Notes: generated by a model not told the origin, from the sequence alone. Positions 1-9,508 are shown, counted from the stretch's first letter. The stretch is DNA of 64,000 bases from Halalkalibacillus sediminis (GCF_002844535.1 NZ_PJNH01000001.1:62001-126000), one strand, 5' to 3'. Numbers and translations: made by a program.

Positions 1-334
1 TCTCATGCAGTGGGTCATGCTAGCCATAATGATTGGCACTCTATATTTAGTAAGTCATTCTTTATTGGAAAATATTGGGCTTTCTTACGTGTTTTTCTTG
101 GCATCCTCCGTCATTTTATTACTTTTCAGCGGAGCAATTGTTCCTCCAGTTTATTTTCCTGATTCCATTGGGCCGGTGGACTTATCTGGTTTGCAAATGT
201 TTTACCATTCCTTTCATTCTGTCTTTAAGGCTGAGGAAGCACCTTGGCTTTTATGGATTTCCACTATTGCAATAAGTTCTTTATTGCTATTGACTACCTT
301 TCTTTTTGAGAAAAGAAAGGGGTTGATCCAATGA
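1..334 (+). CDS. ABC-2 type transporter permease, C-terminal part (cut by window start)
   Basis: The reading frame is open to the left edge, so only the last ~110 residues are seen and the true start lies outside the window. These contain about three hydrophobic segments (roughly residues 1-20, 27-48 and 83-100 of the visible part) separated by a short extracellular-looking loop, and end in a basic tail (EKRKG). The stop codon overlaps the start of the next permease gene (ATGA), and an ATPase gene follows, so this is most likely one of two membrane subunits of an ABC-2 exporter. The substrate cannot be inferred. Family assignment rests mainly on the neighbours. Confidence 0.7.
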   Translation, partial: LMQWVMLAIMIGTLYLVSHSLLENIGLSYVFFLASSVILLLFSGAIVPPVYFPDSIGPVDLSGLQMFYHSFHSVFKAEEAPWLLWISTIAISSLLLLTTFLFEKRKGLIQ

Positions 335-1350
335 TTATTTTAAAAGCAATGATGCGTAATAAATGGTTTCCAGTGATGGTAGTTTTGATTCCAATTATAA
401 TAATTGGGATATTGTTCCCGCTTGTTCAATCAACTTCTAACCAGATAACAGTGCCTATTGCCATTGTAGATGAGAGTGATCAGTCAATCACTCAGGAGAT
501 TGTTCAGGAACTGGAGTCAGATGGGCCATATTCTGTTGATGTATTGACTAATATGCCAGATGAAGCTTTTTATCAACGGGAGTATGAAGCGGTGTTTGTA
601 TTTCCTCATAATATGCTTGGGAAAATTAAAAGGGGTCAGCACGAACAAATCGTTACGTGGTACCGCCATAGTGAGACGGGTGTTGATGCTCTTCTTAAGG
701 AAAAATTAGCTGGAGAATTAATGAAGTTGGCTACTAGGGCCGAAGCTGCTTCTATTGTGCTTAATAGATCAGAGAGTGATCTAAATAGCGAAGAAGTATT
801 TCAATATGGGCTTCGGTATTTAGAACCCGAGTTGATTTTTCAAATGAACTTCGAATCTTTTGAAGGTGGGAAAGAAAATCAAGAAGTTGAGGATGATCAT
901 TCATATTCTCTGGTTCATTTGAGTGCTTGGATTTATATATGGATCCTCGTCGGATATTTCGGAAGTCACATGTTGCACTGGCAGCGTGAGAAAATCATTC
1001 AGCGTTTTCAAATTAGTTATTCTGGTAGAAATAGCATTCGTGCATTATGGTTTTATATGGTCAGTTCAATATCAATTATCCTTTATTTTTTTAGCTTATT
1101 TCTAAGTGATATCTCAGGTATATTTGATTTATCGATCGGCAGAGATATTAAATATATTTTTGCTCTCCCAATCTTGTCAGTATGCCTTTATCTATTTAGT
1201 TTAAACGTCTCTAAGAACAAGCAGTCATTGTTCGCTTTTGCCGTTGGTTATGGAGCCGCATCGACTGTAATGGTGTTGTTGATTCAACTGAACATCTTGG
1301 ATTTTGCGTGGTGGATGCTATTCTTCATACCTGTATGGTTATTAATCTAA
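331..1350 (+). CDS. ABC-2 type transporter permease
   Basis: A 339-residue membrane protein with the ABC-2 permease layout: one N-terminal transmembrane helix (about residues 12-33), a large extracytoplasmic domain (about 35-195) containing the VAIVDES-like start typical of this family (here PIAIVDES), then a cluster of about five helices to the C-terminus. It overlaps the upstream permease by 4 bases (ATGA) and is followed 13 bases later by its probable ATPase, so the three genes form one operon. Such exporters move drugs, lantibiotics, polymers or sodium ions; nothing in the sequence decides which. The start ATG is preceded by AAAGGGG. Confidence 0.8.
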   Translation: MIILKAMMRNKWFPVMVVLIPIIIIGILFPLVQSTSNQITVPIAIVDESDQSITQEIVQELESDGPYSVDVLTNMPDEAFYQREYEAVFVFPHNMLGKIKRGQHEQIVTWYRHSETGVDALLKEKLAGELMKLATRAEAASIVLNRSESDLNSEEVFQYGLRYLEPELIFQMNFESFEGGKENQEVEDDHSYSLVHLSAWIYIWILVGYFGSHMLHWQREKIIQRFQISYSGRNSIRALWFYMVSSISIILYFFSLFLSDISGIFDLSIGRDIKYIFALPILSVCLYLFSLNVSKNKQSLFAFAVGYGAASTVMVLLIQLNILDFAWWMLFFIPVWLLI

Positions 1351-1363
1351 GGGGGATCAGCAA

Positions 1364-2065
1364 ATGATTGAACTCAATGGAATCAGCTATCGACAAAGGA
1401 ATAATATCATTTTGAATGCTGTATCATCATCGATTCATAATGGAGATTGTATAGCGATTTTTGGACCGAATGGTGCCGGTAAATCAACTCTTATTCAAAT
1501 CTTGGCTGGATTATTAAAAAGCTCGTCCGGGGAAATTAAATATGACTTTGAACGGAGCAATCAGGTTATTGGTTATGTTCCACAGAAAAATGCTTTATTT
1601 GAAAATTTGACAGTTAAAGATCACCTCAACTTCTTTTCTAAAATGGTTAAAGACAGCGACCCAAACTTTGTTGACGGGATGTATGATGCCCTGGATTTAA
1701 AAAGTCTCTTCAATCAGAAAGTATCAAAACTGAGTGGAGGACAAATGAAAAAGTTGAATTTAGCAGTAGGTATGATTCAGAAACCAGATATCGTATTTTT
1801 GGATGAAGCCTTTGTGGGAGTGGACTTAGCGGCTAAGTATGATATGTTGGATTGGCTAAAAAAAATGAACACCGAAGGAATGACGATTGTTTTTATCACT
1901 CATGATTGGGATACGATTAAATTTCTATCACGTAAAATGTGGGTTGTTGACGAAGGGAAATTAACCGCTGAGCTTTCCCCTGAACAATTTAAAAGTATGC
2001 CTACCCAAATAACTGAAGGATCAAGAGCTCTTCAGAAGATGTTCAAAATGCAGGGTTCTGGTTAG
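1364..2065 (+). CDS. ABC transporter ATP-binding protein
   Basis: A 233-residue ATPase with every ABC motif: Walker A GPNGAGKST (about residues 34-42), Q-loop (YVPQK), signature LSGGQ (about 124-128), Walker B VFLDEAF and switch histidine (FITHD). The Walker B aspartate-glutamate pair is intact, so it should hydrolyse ATP. It powers the two permeases encoded just upstream and acts on the inner face of the membrane. No terminator is obvious after it; the next gene seems to have its own sporulation-type promoter. Substrate unknown. Confidence 0.9.
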   Translation: MIELNGISYRQRNNIILNAVSSSIHNGDCIAIFGPNGAGKSTLIQILAGLLKSSSGEIKYDFERSNQVIGYVPQKNALFENLTVKDHLNFFSKMVKDSDPNFVDGMYDALDLKSLFNQKVSKLSGGQMKKLNLAVGMIQKPDIVFLDEAFVGVDLAAKYDMLDWLKKMNTEGMTIVFITHDWDTIKFLSRKMWVVDEGKLTAELSPEQFKSMPTQITEGSRALQKMFKMQGSG

Positions 2066-2097
2066 TGTAAATACCATTGTTTACCTGCAAAAAATAA

Positions 2098-2127
2098 GCA
2101 TATTCTTTTCTCCTAATTTTCATACTA
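2098..2127 (+). promoter_or_regulatory. Candidate sigma-G promoter for the YhcN-like gene
   Basis: GCATA at 2098-2102 and CATACTA at 2121-2127 are separated by 18 bases. This matches the sigma-G consensus as I know it (GNATR, 17-18 bases, CATNNTA). It lies about 30 bases before the start of a gene whose relatives are forespore-expressed spore proteins. Inferred by eye only. Confidence 0.55.
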
Positions 2128-2159
2128 ACAAGTACATGGAATAGAAAGGAGATTGGAAT

Positions 2160-2744
2160 ATGCGTTTATTTATGTTTGCAATAGTGATAACTTTCGGTAT
2201 GACACTCGTTGCTTGTCAGGGCGATGAAATGGGTATCAACCCAGAGAATGGAACAGATGATTATCAACAGACTAGATATGGTGATCAAAATATGGGTGAT
2301 CAAAACATGGGTGACCCAAGAGATGATGGTGGTCGTTTAGGTATCAATCGAATGCAAAACGATGAAAACAACAATGATCTCGGTGGAAACAACAATGGTC
2401 GCTACGAAATGGCAGATCGAGTAGCAGATCGAATTAACAATGATGTTGAAGAAGTAGATAATTCATATGTGATGACTGGCGAGAACAACGCCTATGTAGC
2501 TGTAAATTTACGGGACAATGATAGTGATGAGGTCAATGATCAAATTAAGGACAAGATCTCAAATATTGTGAAACGTACAGATTCTGATATAGAAAATGTG
2601 TATGTTTCTGCCAACCCTGACTTCTTAGGAATGGTTGATGATTACGCAGGAAGAGTCCAAAATGGTGATCCTGTAGAAGGATTCTTTGATGAATTTAATG
2701 ATATGTTCGACAGAATTTTTCCAGATAGAGACGGGACGGAGTAG
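2160..2744 (+). CDS. YhcN/YlaJ-family sporulation lipoprotein
   Basis: A 194-residue exported lipoprotein. The N-terminus is a short hydrophobic signal ending in a lipobox (LVAC, Cys at about residue 19). A low-complexity N/D/G/M-rich linker follows (about 20-80) with a GDQNM direct repeat, then a folded C-terminal domain (about 82-190) of the YhcN/YlaJ type with the hallmark AVNL strand and a final helix ending in a DRIFPD-like segment. In B. subtilis YhcN is a spore membrane/coat-associated lipoprotein made in the forespore and linked to germination or outgrowth; that role is family knowledge. The sigma-G-like promoter upstream fits. Strong ribosome binding site AAAGGAG. Confidence 0.8.
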   Translation: MRLFMFAIVITFGMTLVACQGDEMGINPENGTDDYQQTRYGDQNMGDQNMGDPRDDGGRLGINRMQNDENNNDLGGNNNGRYEMADRVADRINNDVEEVDNSYVMTGENNAYVAVNLRDNDSDEVNDQIKDKISNIVKRTDSDIENVYVSANPDFLGMVDDYAGRVQNGDPVEGFFDEFNDMFDRIFPDRDGTE

Positions 2745-2763
2745 TATACTCCGTCTTTTTTTT
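2735..2763 (+). terminator. Rho-independent terminator
   Basis: A perfect 7-bp stem GACGGAG/CTCCGTC with a 7-base loop is followed by eight T. The left arm runs through the end of the YhcN-like gene and the stop codon falls in the loop. Confidence 0.85.
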
Positions 2764-2801
2764 AATAAAATTGAAGGATAAACATTAAAGGGGGATGCAC
2801 A

Positions 2802-4007
2802 TTGACGCAATCTTCAATTTCATTGTCCTCATTGCTGAAAGCAGCTGGAGATTTAGGAGTTTCAAATATAGATCTATTTGATGTTCAATATTTATCCAAT
2901 AAAGAGATGAATATTCTACAGAAGGAAAGATCGAGCCGTAGAATTTTCCATAATGAATCTTTTTTCTCAAATGACTATAATGCTGAACAGTTTGAGTGGG
3001 ATGCTAACAAAAGTACGGTCTATTTAAACGAGAACAATTCACCTTTGTTAAATACTTTTGTGCTTGCTCATTCCATCGCCCATCAAGATTTTTTTCAGCA
3101 AAACAAATGGTTTCAAGCACGTAAAATTGAACTATTTCGCCAACGTTTTTTACTCAAAGGCTTCATAAAAAGAACTATCGCAGACTATGGAAAGGATCAA
3201 GTTAAGGAAACTTTATATCATCTACAAACACTTTCTACATATCAGTATACTGCTCTGCATGAAGATTTTTTTCGTGAACTAAAGGATCCACGTCTATCTG
3301 GTTTCGTTCCTCGAATGACTTCAGATAGTATTACTCCTTATCTCATTCATCACAGTACTCGAATGAAACCATGGCAAAAGGAATTGGCAAAGCTATTGCG
3401 ATTTGAAGAAGAATACTATTTCTTAATAAAGTTATCCCGTATAGCCAATGAAGGATGGGCTACATTTTGGCAACGTAAAATACTACTAAATACGTCTTTA
3501 ACAACTCATGAAAAACTTCAATTTCAAGAATTCGAATCAAGAATGATGGAATTACCCTGTAGGGAACTAAATGTATATTCTTTAGGTAAGAAATTATGGG
3601 AGCAAGTACCCCAAAAACAATTGTTTTCTTATAGGAAAGTAACTTCAGACTTTAAACTTTTGACTGAGCATTATAACCGGATGGTGCATGAAACTGAAAA
3701 AATATCAATCGTAAGTCCCGGTTCTAGCCATCAATTAATGTATATTAAAGACTATGATTCGGTAAAAAAACTCTTGATCGATATTCACTTATTCAATCTA
3801 AAGCCGATAATATTGTTAGATAAGGAATTGACTTATAAAACAGGTCACATAACGATGCGATGGATGCAAGGTCATCAAACAATCAAGGAAGTAAAAAAAG
3901 TGAGGTCATCTATAGAGTTTTTTTATAATGGAAAAGTCTATATGAAACCATTTGAGTGTGCTAACATTAGTTCTAAAGACTCAGATAGAATAGAACCATC
4001 AGGATAA
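2802..4007 (+). CDS. Divergent, short SpoVR-family protein
   Basis: A 401-residue protein starting with TTG, 9 bases after a GGGGG-type ribosome binding site. Two family hallmarks are visible: a histidine-rich segment [10 protein letters not shown] (about residues 89-98), like the AH..GH.DFF segment of SpoVR, and [19 protein letters not shown] (about 204-222), like the SpoVR signature ending NEGWASYWH. SpoVR proteins take part in spore cortex formation, biochemical role unknown. This one is shorter than the usual ~470 residues and has Gln where the signature ends in His. It may be a paralog of a full-length SpoVR elsewhere. It sits between a spore lipoprotein gene and a chemoreceptor gene. 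Confidence 0.7.
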   Translation: MTQSSISLSSLLKAAGDLGVSNIDLFDVQYLSNKEMNILQKERSSRRIFHNESFFSNDYNAEQFEWDANKSTVYLNENNSPLLNTFVLAHSIAHQDFFQQNKWFQARKIELFRQRFLLKGFIKRTIADYGKDQVKETLYHLQTLSTYQYTALHEDFFRELKDPRLSGFVPRMTSDSITPYLIHHSTRMKPWQKELAKLLRFEEEYYFLIKLSRIANEGWATFWQRKILLNTSLTTHEKLQFQEFESRMMELPCRELNVYSLGKKLWEQVPQKQLFSYRKVTSDFKLLTEHYNRMVHETEKISIVSPGSSHQLMYIKDYDSVKKLLIDIHLFNLKPIILLDKELTYKTGHITMRWMQGHQTIKEVKKVRSSIEFFYNGKVYMKPFECANISSKDSDRIEPSG

Positions 4008-4023
4008 TATAGGGGGGATTCTA

Positions 4024-5796
4024 GTGGCGTGGTCGTTCAAGAAAAAACGCTCTAAGAAAGTTGAAAAAGACATAACTAAAAAAGGCAGTAAAAAGAAGAG
4101 GGCATTTTTAAGTAATGTCACTTTAGGTAAAAAATATGGAATAATCCTTATTACTACGATTTTATTGTTTTTACTTGCTTCAGGTGCTGTCTACTTTTTT
4201 ATCAATCAAGCGAATAGCGCTGTTGATGAACAAGACAGGAGAAGCGAGCGAGCTGTCGCGATCGAGGAAATGAGATCGTTATTCCGGGGGAAGGACGTCA
4301 GAATCAGTGATTATGTGAACTTCAAAACGCCTCAATACATAACTGAGTATGAAGAAATGAATAGTCGTTTCATATCTTTAGGAAATGAAATCCAAGTAGG
4401 ATTATCGGGCCAGCAAAAAGAGCTGATGAGTCAAATATTAACTAAAAATGAAGAAGTAACGACAGTCTTTAACGAAGAAATCATTCCTAATGTGCAGGAG
4501 AGAAATAACAGTGAAGTGATGGGCGGACGGACAAAAGTAAGTATGTTGCGCTCAGAGACCACTGAATTATTAGCACAATTGAGAGATGGCGTGATGACCT
4601 CATACGGAGAAGCTTATGATACGACGAAAGCGTCGTTTGTTCTTATTGTTTCAGTGCTTCTAGCAGGTGCCGTAATTGCTTCTATTGTTGCCTTCTTATT
4701 ATTATGGGTCGTAAATAGAAAGGTACGTCATAACCTGCGTGAAGTAGTGCATGTAGCAGATGAAATTTCTAAAGGTCAGTTAAATGTACCGTCTTTGGGT
4801 TATCATGGAAAAGATGAAATTGGGCAGTTAGCTCTTTCAGTCAATACAATGAAAGATAATCTAACATCCATTATTTATGAAGTGCAACAAGCTTCTGATC
4901 ATGTGTCTAGCCAGAGTGAAGAGTTAACCCAATCATCAAATGAAGTTCAAGAAGGTAGCGAACAAATCGCATCGACTATGGAAGAGTTATCTTCCGGATC
5001 AGAAAACCAAGCTCAAAGCGCGGCTAAGCTTTCAGAAATGATGGAACAATTGATGACGAAAGTGGAGCGTTCGTATGAGAACGGGCAGAACGTATCAAAT
5101 GCTTCTGATGAGGTACTTAATTTGGCAGAAGATGGCCGGGCTCAAATGGTGGAGTCGGTAGGACAAATGAGAAACATCCATCAGATTGTAGAAGAAGCGG
5201 TCCAGAAAGTGAAGTCGCTAGATCGTCAATCCACCGAAATCTCAAAACTGGTAACCGTTATCCAAGACGTAGCTGAACAAACAAATTTACTAGCATTAAA
5301 TGCTGCAATTGAAGCGGCGCGTGCTGGTGAACACGGTAAAGGCTTTGCAGTTGTGGCAGATGAAGTACGGAAATTGGCAGAAAAAGTTTCTGACTCTGTG
5401 GGAGAAATCACTTCTATTGTCAGTGAAATTCAATCTGAATCTAAAGGAGTAACTCAGTCATTAGAATCAGGTTATAGTGAGGTTGAACAAGGGTCTAAAC
5501 AGATTGAAAATACTCAACAAACATTCGAGAAAATTAATGACTCGATCAATCAAGTGGTTGGTAAGATTCAAGAGATTTCTGCTCATTTGAAAGAAGTTTC
5601 GGATGACAGTATAGATATGAATCGATCGGTGGAAGAAATTGCTGCTGTTTCTGAGCAGTCGGCTGCAGGTGTCGAGCAAACTGCAGCATCTGTTGAGCAA
5701 GCGAATAGCTCAATGGATGAGATTTCAAGAGCTGCTGAAGATTTGGCTAAGCTGGCAGAAGGTTTGAATGTTCAAGTACGTAAATTTAATTTATAA
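4024..5796 (+). CDS. Methyl-accepting chemotaxis protein
   Basis: A 590-residue chemoreceptor. The first 30 residues are extremely Lys/Arg-rich and cytoplasmic. TM1 is about 36-58, an extracellular four-helix-bundle-type sensor domain about 60-200, TM2 about 203-228, HAMP about 229-282, then the long coiled-coil signalling domain with the hairpin-tip signature [20 protein letters not shown] (about 417-436) followed by [16 protein letters not shown]. It should form dimers and control the kinase CheA through CheW; the ligand is unknown. GTG start after AGGGGGG. No other chemotaxis genes are in the window, so it is an orphan receptor. Confidence 0.93.
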   Translation: MAWSFKKKRSKKVEKDITKKGSKKKRAFLSNVTLGKKYGIILITTILLFLLASGAVYFFINQANSAVDEQDRRSERAVAIEEMRSLFRGKDVRISDYVNFKTPQYITEYEEMNSRFISLGNEIQVGLSGQQKELMSQILTKNEEVTTVFNEEIIPNVQERNNSEVMGGRTKVSMLRSETTELLAQLRDGVMTSYGEAYDTTKASFVLIVSVLLAGAVIASIVAFLLLWVVNRKVRHNLREVVHVADEISKGQLNVPSLGYHGKDEIGQLALSVNTMKDNLTSIIYEVQQASDHVSSQSEELTQSSNEVQEGSEQIASTMEELSSGSENQAQSAAKLSEMMEQLMTKVERSYENGQNVSNASDEVLNLAEDGRAQMVESVGQMRNIHQIVEEAVQKVKSLDRQSTEISKLVTVIQDVAEQTNLLALNAAIEAARAGEHGKGFAVVADEVRKLAEKVSDSVGEITSIVSEIQSESKGVTQSLESGYSEVEQGSKQIENTQQTFEKINDSINQVVGKIQEISAHLKEVSDDSIDMNRSVEEIAAVSEQSAAGVEQTAASVEQANSSMDEISRAAEDLAKLAEGLNVQVRKFNL

Positions 5797-5811
5797 TTAG
5801 AGTTAGAAAAG

Positions 5812-5847
5812 AAAAGGTTGGAATCTATTCAGATTCAGCCTTTTTTC
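5812..5847 (+). terminator. Probable rho-independent terminator
   Basis: AAGGTTGGAATCT pairs imperfectly with AGATTCAGCCTT across a short loop and is followed by a T run. It lies just after the chemoreceptor gene and before the chrA ribosome binding site. Confidence 0.6.
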
Positions 5848-5895
5848 TATGGTTCAATCAATTATAAACAAAATTTTATTTGGAGGATGCATCAA

Positions 5896-7065
5896 ATGAA
5901 AAATTACATAGAGATATTTCTTACAGCACTTAGATTAGGAGTAACAGCTTTTGGAGGTCCTGTTGCTCATTTAGCTTATTTTCAGGAAGAATACGTCAAA
6001 CGGAAAAAGTGGTTGTCTGATCAAGCTTATGCTGATTTGGTTGCTTTGTGTCAGTTCCTCCCAGGACCAGCAAGCAGTCAAGTAGGTATATCAGTCGGCA
6101 TGGTACGTGGAGGGATTCTTGGGGGAATTTTAGCATGGATCGGCTTCACATTGCCATCTGTATTGTTACTTGTTTTCTTCGCTGCTTACGTACTGCAATT
6201 CGACGTGAGTCAATCAGTTTGGATTTCTGGTTTGAAAATCGTAGCTGTAGCAGTAGTAGCACACGCCGTTTTAAACATGGGTAAGAAATTAGCACCTGAT
6301 CTACCTAGAATTACGATCATGTTACTAGCAGCTGTAGCTTTATTACTTTTCCCTTTTTCATTTGTTCAGATCATCATCATATTAGTAGCTGCTATTGTCG
6401 GACTTTGGTTATTTAAAGATCTAACTTTTGAAGAGAAAGCACCTGTTAATATCAACATATCTAAAAAAGTCGGTATCCTTTCACTAACCACTTTCACTGC
6501 TTTATTAATTGGTCTTCCTATTTTGAGTCAAGCTACAAATGTATTTTGGCTTCAAATAGTAGATATTTTCTATCGGGTAGGCTCATTAGTATTTGGTGGT
6601 GGTCATGTTGTATTACCTTTATTGGAAAGAGAACTTGTTCCTAAAGACCTTTTGACAGAAGAAATGTTTTTAGCAGGATATGGTGCAGCACAAGCAATTC
6701 CTGGTCCTTTATTTACTTTTTCAAGTTACTTAGGTCAAGTGATTAGCGGCTTACCAGGGGCTGCTTTAGCAACCCTCGCAATTTTCTTACCTTCGTTTTT
6801 ATTGATTATTGGTATTCTTCCTTTTTGGGACTCTATTAGTCATCACCCAAAAGTAAGAGCCGGATTACTGGCAGTGAATGCCGCAGTAGTAGGAATTTTG
6901 ATTGCTGCTTTTTATGACCCGATTTTTACGAGTGGAATCAATGATTCAATTGATTTTGCTGTTGCTCTCGCTGCCTTCTGTTTACTGCATTTTTGGAAAA
7001 AACCAGCATGGTTAGTTGTGATTGTTACGGTATTAGGTTATGTTGCTTTGAAAACTCTGCTCTAG
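5896..7065 (+). CDS. chrA: Chromate transporter ChrA (two-domain CHR family)
   Basis: A 389-residue membrane protein with two homologous CHR halves. The first carries GVTAFGGPVAHLA and the LCQFLPGPASSQVG motif (about residues 13-65); the second carries RVGSLVFGGGHVVLPLL and AQAIPGPLFTFSSYLG (about 220-280). About ten hydrophobic helices are visible. CHR proteins export chromate, probably by proton antiport, though many bacterial members have untested substrates. The start was placed at the ATG 10 bases after GGAGG; an upstream in-frame extension overlaps the terminator and looks non-coding. The next gene begins 12 bases after its stop. Confidence 0.88.
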   Translation: MKNYIEIFLTALRLGVTAFGGPVAHLAYFQEEYVKRKKWLSDQAYADLVALCQFLPGPASSQVGISVGMVRGGILGGILAWIGFTLPSVLLLVFFAAYVLQFDVSQSVWISGLKIVAVAVVAHAVLNMGKKLAPDLPRITIMLLAAVALLLFPFSFVQIIIILVAAIVGLWLFKDLTFEEKAPVNINISKKVGILSLTTFTALLIGLPILSQATNVFWLQIVDIFYRVGSLVFGGGHVVLPLLERELVPKDLLTEEMFLAGYGAAQAIPGPLFTFSSYLGQVISGLPGAALATLAIFLPSFLLIIGILPFWDSISHHPKVRAGLLAVNAAVVGILIAAFYDPIFTSGINDSIDFAVALAAFCLLHFWKKPAWLVVIVTVLGYVALKTLL

Positions 7066-7077
7066 GAGGTGTGTTTC

Positions 7078-7863
7078 ATGAGAATAGTTTCAATATGTCC
7101 AAGTAACACCGAAATTCTAGCTTATTTGGATTTAATCGATCAACTTGTTGGTGTAGATGATGATAGTGACTGGCCTGAAGAGGTAAATAATTTACCTCGT
7201 GTAGGTCGTGATTTAAACATTGATATCGATGCGGTCGAGGATTTGAAACCAGACTTGGTATTAGCTTCTTTGAGTGTTCCGGGTATGGAAAAGAACATAG
7301 AAGCTTTGAAGAATAAAGATTTACCTTATATCATTTTGGATCCCAATTCGCTTGATGAGATTGCTGAAGATCTGCTTACAGTTGGAAGATTCACTCATTC
7401 TGAGGAGAAAGCAGAACAGGTTTATCAAGATTTTCATAACGAAATAGAAAAGTACCGTTCGATTTCTCAACAAATTGACGCACCGAAAAAAATCTATTGG
7501 GAATGGTGGCCAAAACCTATTTTCACACCAGGGCGAGCTAATTGGCTTAGTTATATCAGTGAATTAGCTGGCGCAGAAAATGTTTTTGCCTCTTATGAAG
7601 ATGCAAGCATACAAGTAGAATGGGAGGAAGTTATCGATAAAAATCCAGACGAGATTTGTATGGTCTGGGTAGGTGTACAGGAAAAGAAGATGAATCCTCA
7701 ATTAATCAAAAAACGGAACAGGTCAAATGAGATCAAAGCAATTCAAGACAATAAAATCCATGTGTTACAGGAGTATTTATATTGTCGCCCTTCCCCTAGG
7801 TTGCTTGAAGGTTTGAGGCGGATTGCGTACCAGTTGCATCCAGAATACTTTCCTAAACCCTGA
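7078..7863 (+). CDS. BtuF-like cobalamin-binding protein without signal peptide
   Basis: A 261-residue protein of the periplasmic-binding fold type III (BtuF/FhuD-like). It opens directly with the family start RIVSICPSNTEIL and continues with VGVDDDSDWP, LKPDLVLAS and a long linking helix, then a second lobe with the EWWPKPIFTPG segment. There is no signal peptide or lipobox, and no permease or ATPase nearby, so it is probably cytosolic rather than an importer subunit. The start ATG is 8 bases after AGGAGG; a GTG nine bases earlier is too close. The ribosome binding site overlaps the chrA stop, so it is translated with chrA. The ligand is uncertain. Confidence 0.75.
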   Translation: MRIVSICPSNTEILAYLDLIDQLVGVDDDSDWPEEVNNLPRVGRDLNIDIDAVEDLKPDLVLASLSVPGMEKNIEALKNKDLPYIILDPNSLDEIAEDLLTVGRFTHSEEKAEQVYQDFHNEIEKYRSISQQIDAPKKIYWEWWPKPIFTPGRANWLSYISELAGAENVFASYEDASIQVEWEEVIDKNPDEICMVWVGVQEKKMNPQLIKKRNRSNEIKAIQDNKIHVLQEYLYCRPSPRLLEGLRRIAYQLHPEYFPKP

Positions 7864-7911
7864 TTCTGCATTATAATCTATAGTAATTGAGGTAAGAGAG
7901 AAGGAGTTTGA

Positions 7912-8649
7912 ATGACTGATTCACATACCTCTAAACAATTGGAGGCACGAACGAAGTCAACGGCTGTGAAGAGTGGTGCCGTTGCAGGTTTCCCTATTTT
8001 TCTAGGATATCTCCCGATTGCGGTGGCCTATGGAGTGTTGGCCACACAATCGGGTTTAAGTACATATGAGACAACATTGATGAGTGTATTGGTTTTTGCA
8101 GGGGCTGCTCAATTCATGGCAGCAAATATGTTTGCTCAAGGTGCAATGTTTTTGCAAATTGTCATAGCAACTTTTGTACTTAACTTTAGGCACTTCGTTA
8201 TGAGCATGTCCTTCATGAACCGTGTGCACTCACTACCTTTAAGGTGGAAGTTTGGACTTTCGTTGGGTCTTACCGATGAGACGTTTGCAGTTTCGTCTCT
8301 GCATGCTGATGAAGTGAAGAAAGAGAACAGTACGTATTTTTATTTATCGTTGATTCTGGTGGCTTATTTTTCATGGGTTTCTGGAAGTTTTTTAGGGGCG
8401 ATTTTAGGTGAGGCACTACCGCCTACACTTAGTGAGAGTATGGGGATAGCCCTTTATGCGATGTTTATCGGCTTGCTGATTCCTTCTGTTAAAAAAGAAT
8501 GGCGAATAGGTCTGATTGCGTTAACTGCAATGGTATTGAATTTTTATTTTATTGAAGTGATTGAACTAGCTCAGGGTTGGGCAATAGTTCTCGCAACAAT
8601 CCTTGGCAGTTTGCTTGGGATCCCCTTGTTGAAGGAGGAAAAGTCATGA
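7912..8649 (+). CDS. azlC: AzlC family branched-chain amino acid permease
   Basis: A 245-residue membrane protein with the AzlC landmarks: GFPIFLGYLPIAVAYGVLA near residue 30, SVLVFAGAAQFMA near 60, and NFRHFVMSMSF near 95. In B. subtilis AzlC and AzlD together export branched-chain amino acids, with 4-azaleucine resistance as the phenotype. The stop overlaps the azlD start (ATGA), so the pair is translationally coupled. No Lrp-like azlB regulator lies nearby. Assignment is confident at family level; the actual substrate is not determined by sequence. Confidence 0.88.
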   Translation: MTDSHTSKQLEARTKSTAVKSGAVAGFPIFLGYLPIAVAYGVLATQSGLSTYETTLMSVLVFAGAAQFMAANMFAQGAMFLQIVIATFVLNFRHFVMSMSFMNRVHSLPLRWKFGLSLGLTDETFAVSSLHADEVKKENSTYFYLSLILVAYFSWVSGSFLGAILGEALPPTLSESMGIALYAMFIGLLIPSVKKEWRIGLIALTAMVLNFYFIEVIELAQGWAIVLATILGSLLGIPLLKEEKS

Positions 8650-8939
8650 TTATTGCAACAATTATTGGTATGGCAATAGTGACGATGATTCCAAGATTTA
8701 TCCCTGCCTTCATCATGGACAAGATCCAATTTCGGCCGTGGGTCAACCAATGGTTGAATGCTATACCATTCGCTGCCCTTGGAGCGTTGATATTTCCTGG
8801 TATCATGACCGTAATTCCTGAGAGGCCATTGATAGGATTAGCAGGTGGAGCAGTGGCAGTAGTTATTGCTTTATTCAATGTAAATGTTATTTTTGCGGTA
8901 TTAGGTGCGATCCTAACCGTGTTTTTAATTACGATGTAA
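8646..8939 (+). CDS. azlD: AzlD domain protein, partner of AzlC
   Basis: A 97-residue protein with three to four hydrophobic helices and the AzlD-type segments TMIPRFIPAF and NAIPFAALGALIFPG. AzlD is the small subunit required with AzlC for branched-chain amino acid export. The start ATG at 8646 overlaps the azlC stop and is preceded by AAGGAGG at 8632-8638, which decides it over upstream in-frame starts inside azlC. Confidence 0.85.
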   Translation: MIIATIIGMAIVTMIPRFIPAFIMDKIQFRPWVNQWLNAIPFAALGALIFPGIMTVIPERPLIGLAGGAVAVVIALFNVNVIFAVLGAILTVFLITM

Positions 8940-8961
8940 AGAGTGAAAGCGGTGAATTAAG

Positions 8962-9501
8962 ATGGTAACAGTAAGAAAAGCTAGGTTGGAAGATGCCGAA
9001 CACATTGCGGAAGTACATGACAAAACTTGGCGTTCTACATATGAACCAATTATCAAAGAAGCTGATCTGCAACAGGTGAAATCTTTTCAAACAAGAAAAA
9101 TAATGTGGGAGACAGCTCTGCAATCATCAAAAATCAATCAAGATGTTTTTGTAGCTGTAAATGAAAATGATGAAGTCCTAGGGTTCATTTCAGGAGGAAA
9201 AGAACGCACAGAGAATTTCGATTATGAAGGCGAAATATATGATATATACATTTTGGAACAATACCAAGGTGAAGGGGTCGGAAGGCTGTTGCTGAAGGCT
9301 TTTGTCGATTCTTGTGAAGAAAATGGTTATACCTCACTTCTTGTCTGGATCCTAACCAAAAACCCAGCCGGTCGGTTTTATACAAGGCACGGAGCCGCTA
9401 AAGTGGAAGCTGAGAATGTAACGATAGGTGAGGGCACCTATGAGGAAACCGCATATGGGTGGAAGGATTTAAATGAGTTGAAACATAATTTAAGTAACTG
9501 A
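8962..9501 (+). CDS. GNAT family N-acetyltransferase
   Basis: A 179-residue protein with the GNAT fold order: N-terminal VRKARLEDAEHIAEVH, strand 4 at EIYDIYILEQYQ, the acetyl-CoA pyrophosphate loop QGEGVGRLLL (about residues 98-107, the Q/RxxGxG/A pattern), and the C-terminal NPAGRFYTRHGAAKV segment. It transfers acetyl from acetyl-CoA to an unknown amine. It follows azlD by 22 bases and may be co-transcribed with it. No close functional class can be picked. Confidence 0.82.
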   Translation: MVTVRKARLEDAEHIAEVHDKTWRSTYEPIIKEADLQQVKSFQTRKIMWETALQSSKINQDVFVAVNENDEVLGFISGGKERTENFDYEGEIYDIYILEQYQGEGVGRLLLKAFVDSCEENGYTSLLVWILTKNPAGRFYTRHGAAKVEAENVTIGEGTYEETAYGWKDLNELKHNLSN

Positions 9502-9508
9502 TACAAAG

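Noticed and set aside
8549-8878. 109-codon minus-strand frame across the azlC/azlD junction.
   Set aside because: Pure shadow of two conserved genes; no ribosome binding site or family features.
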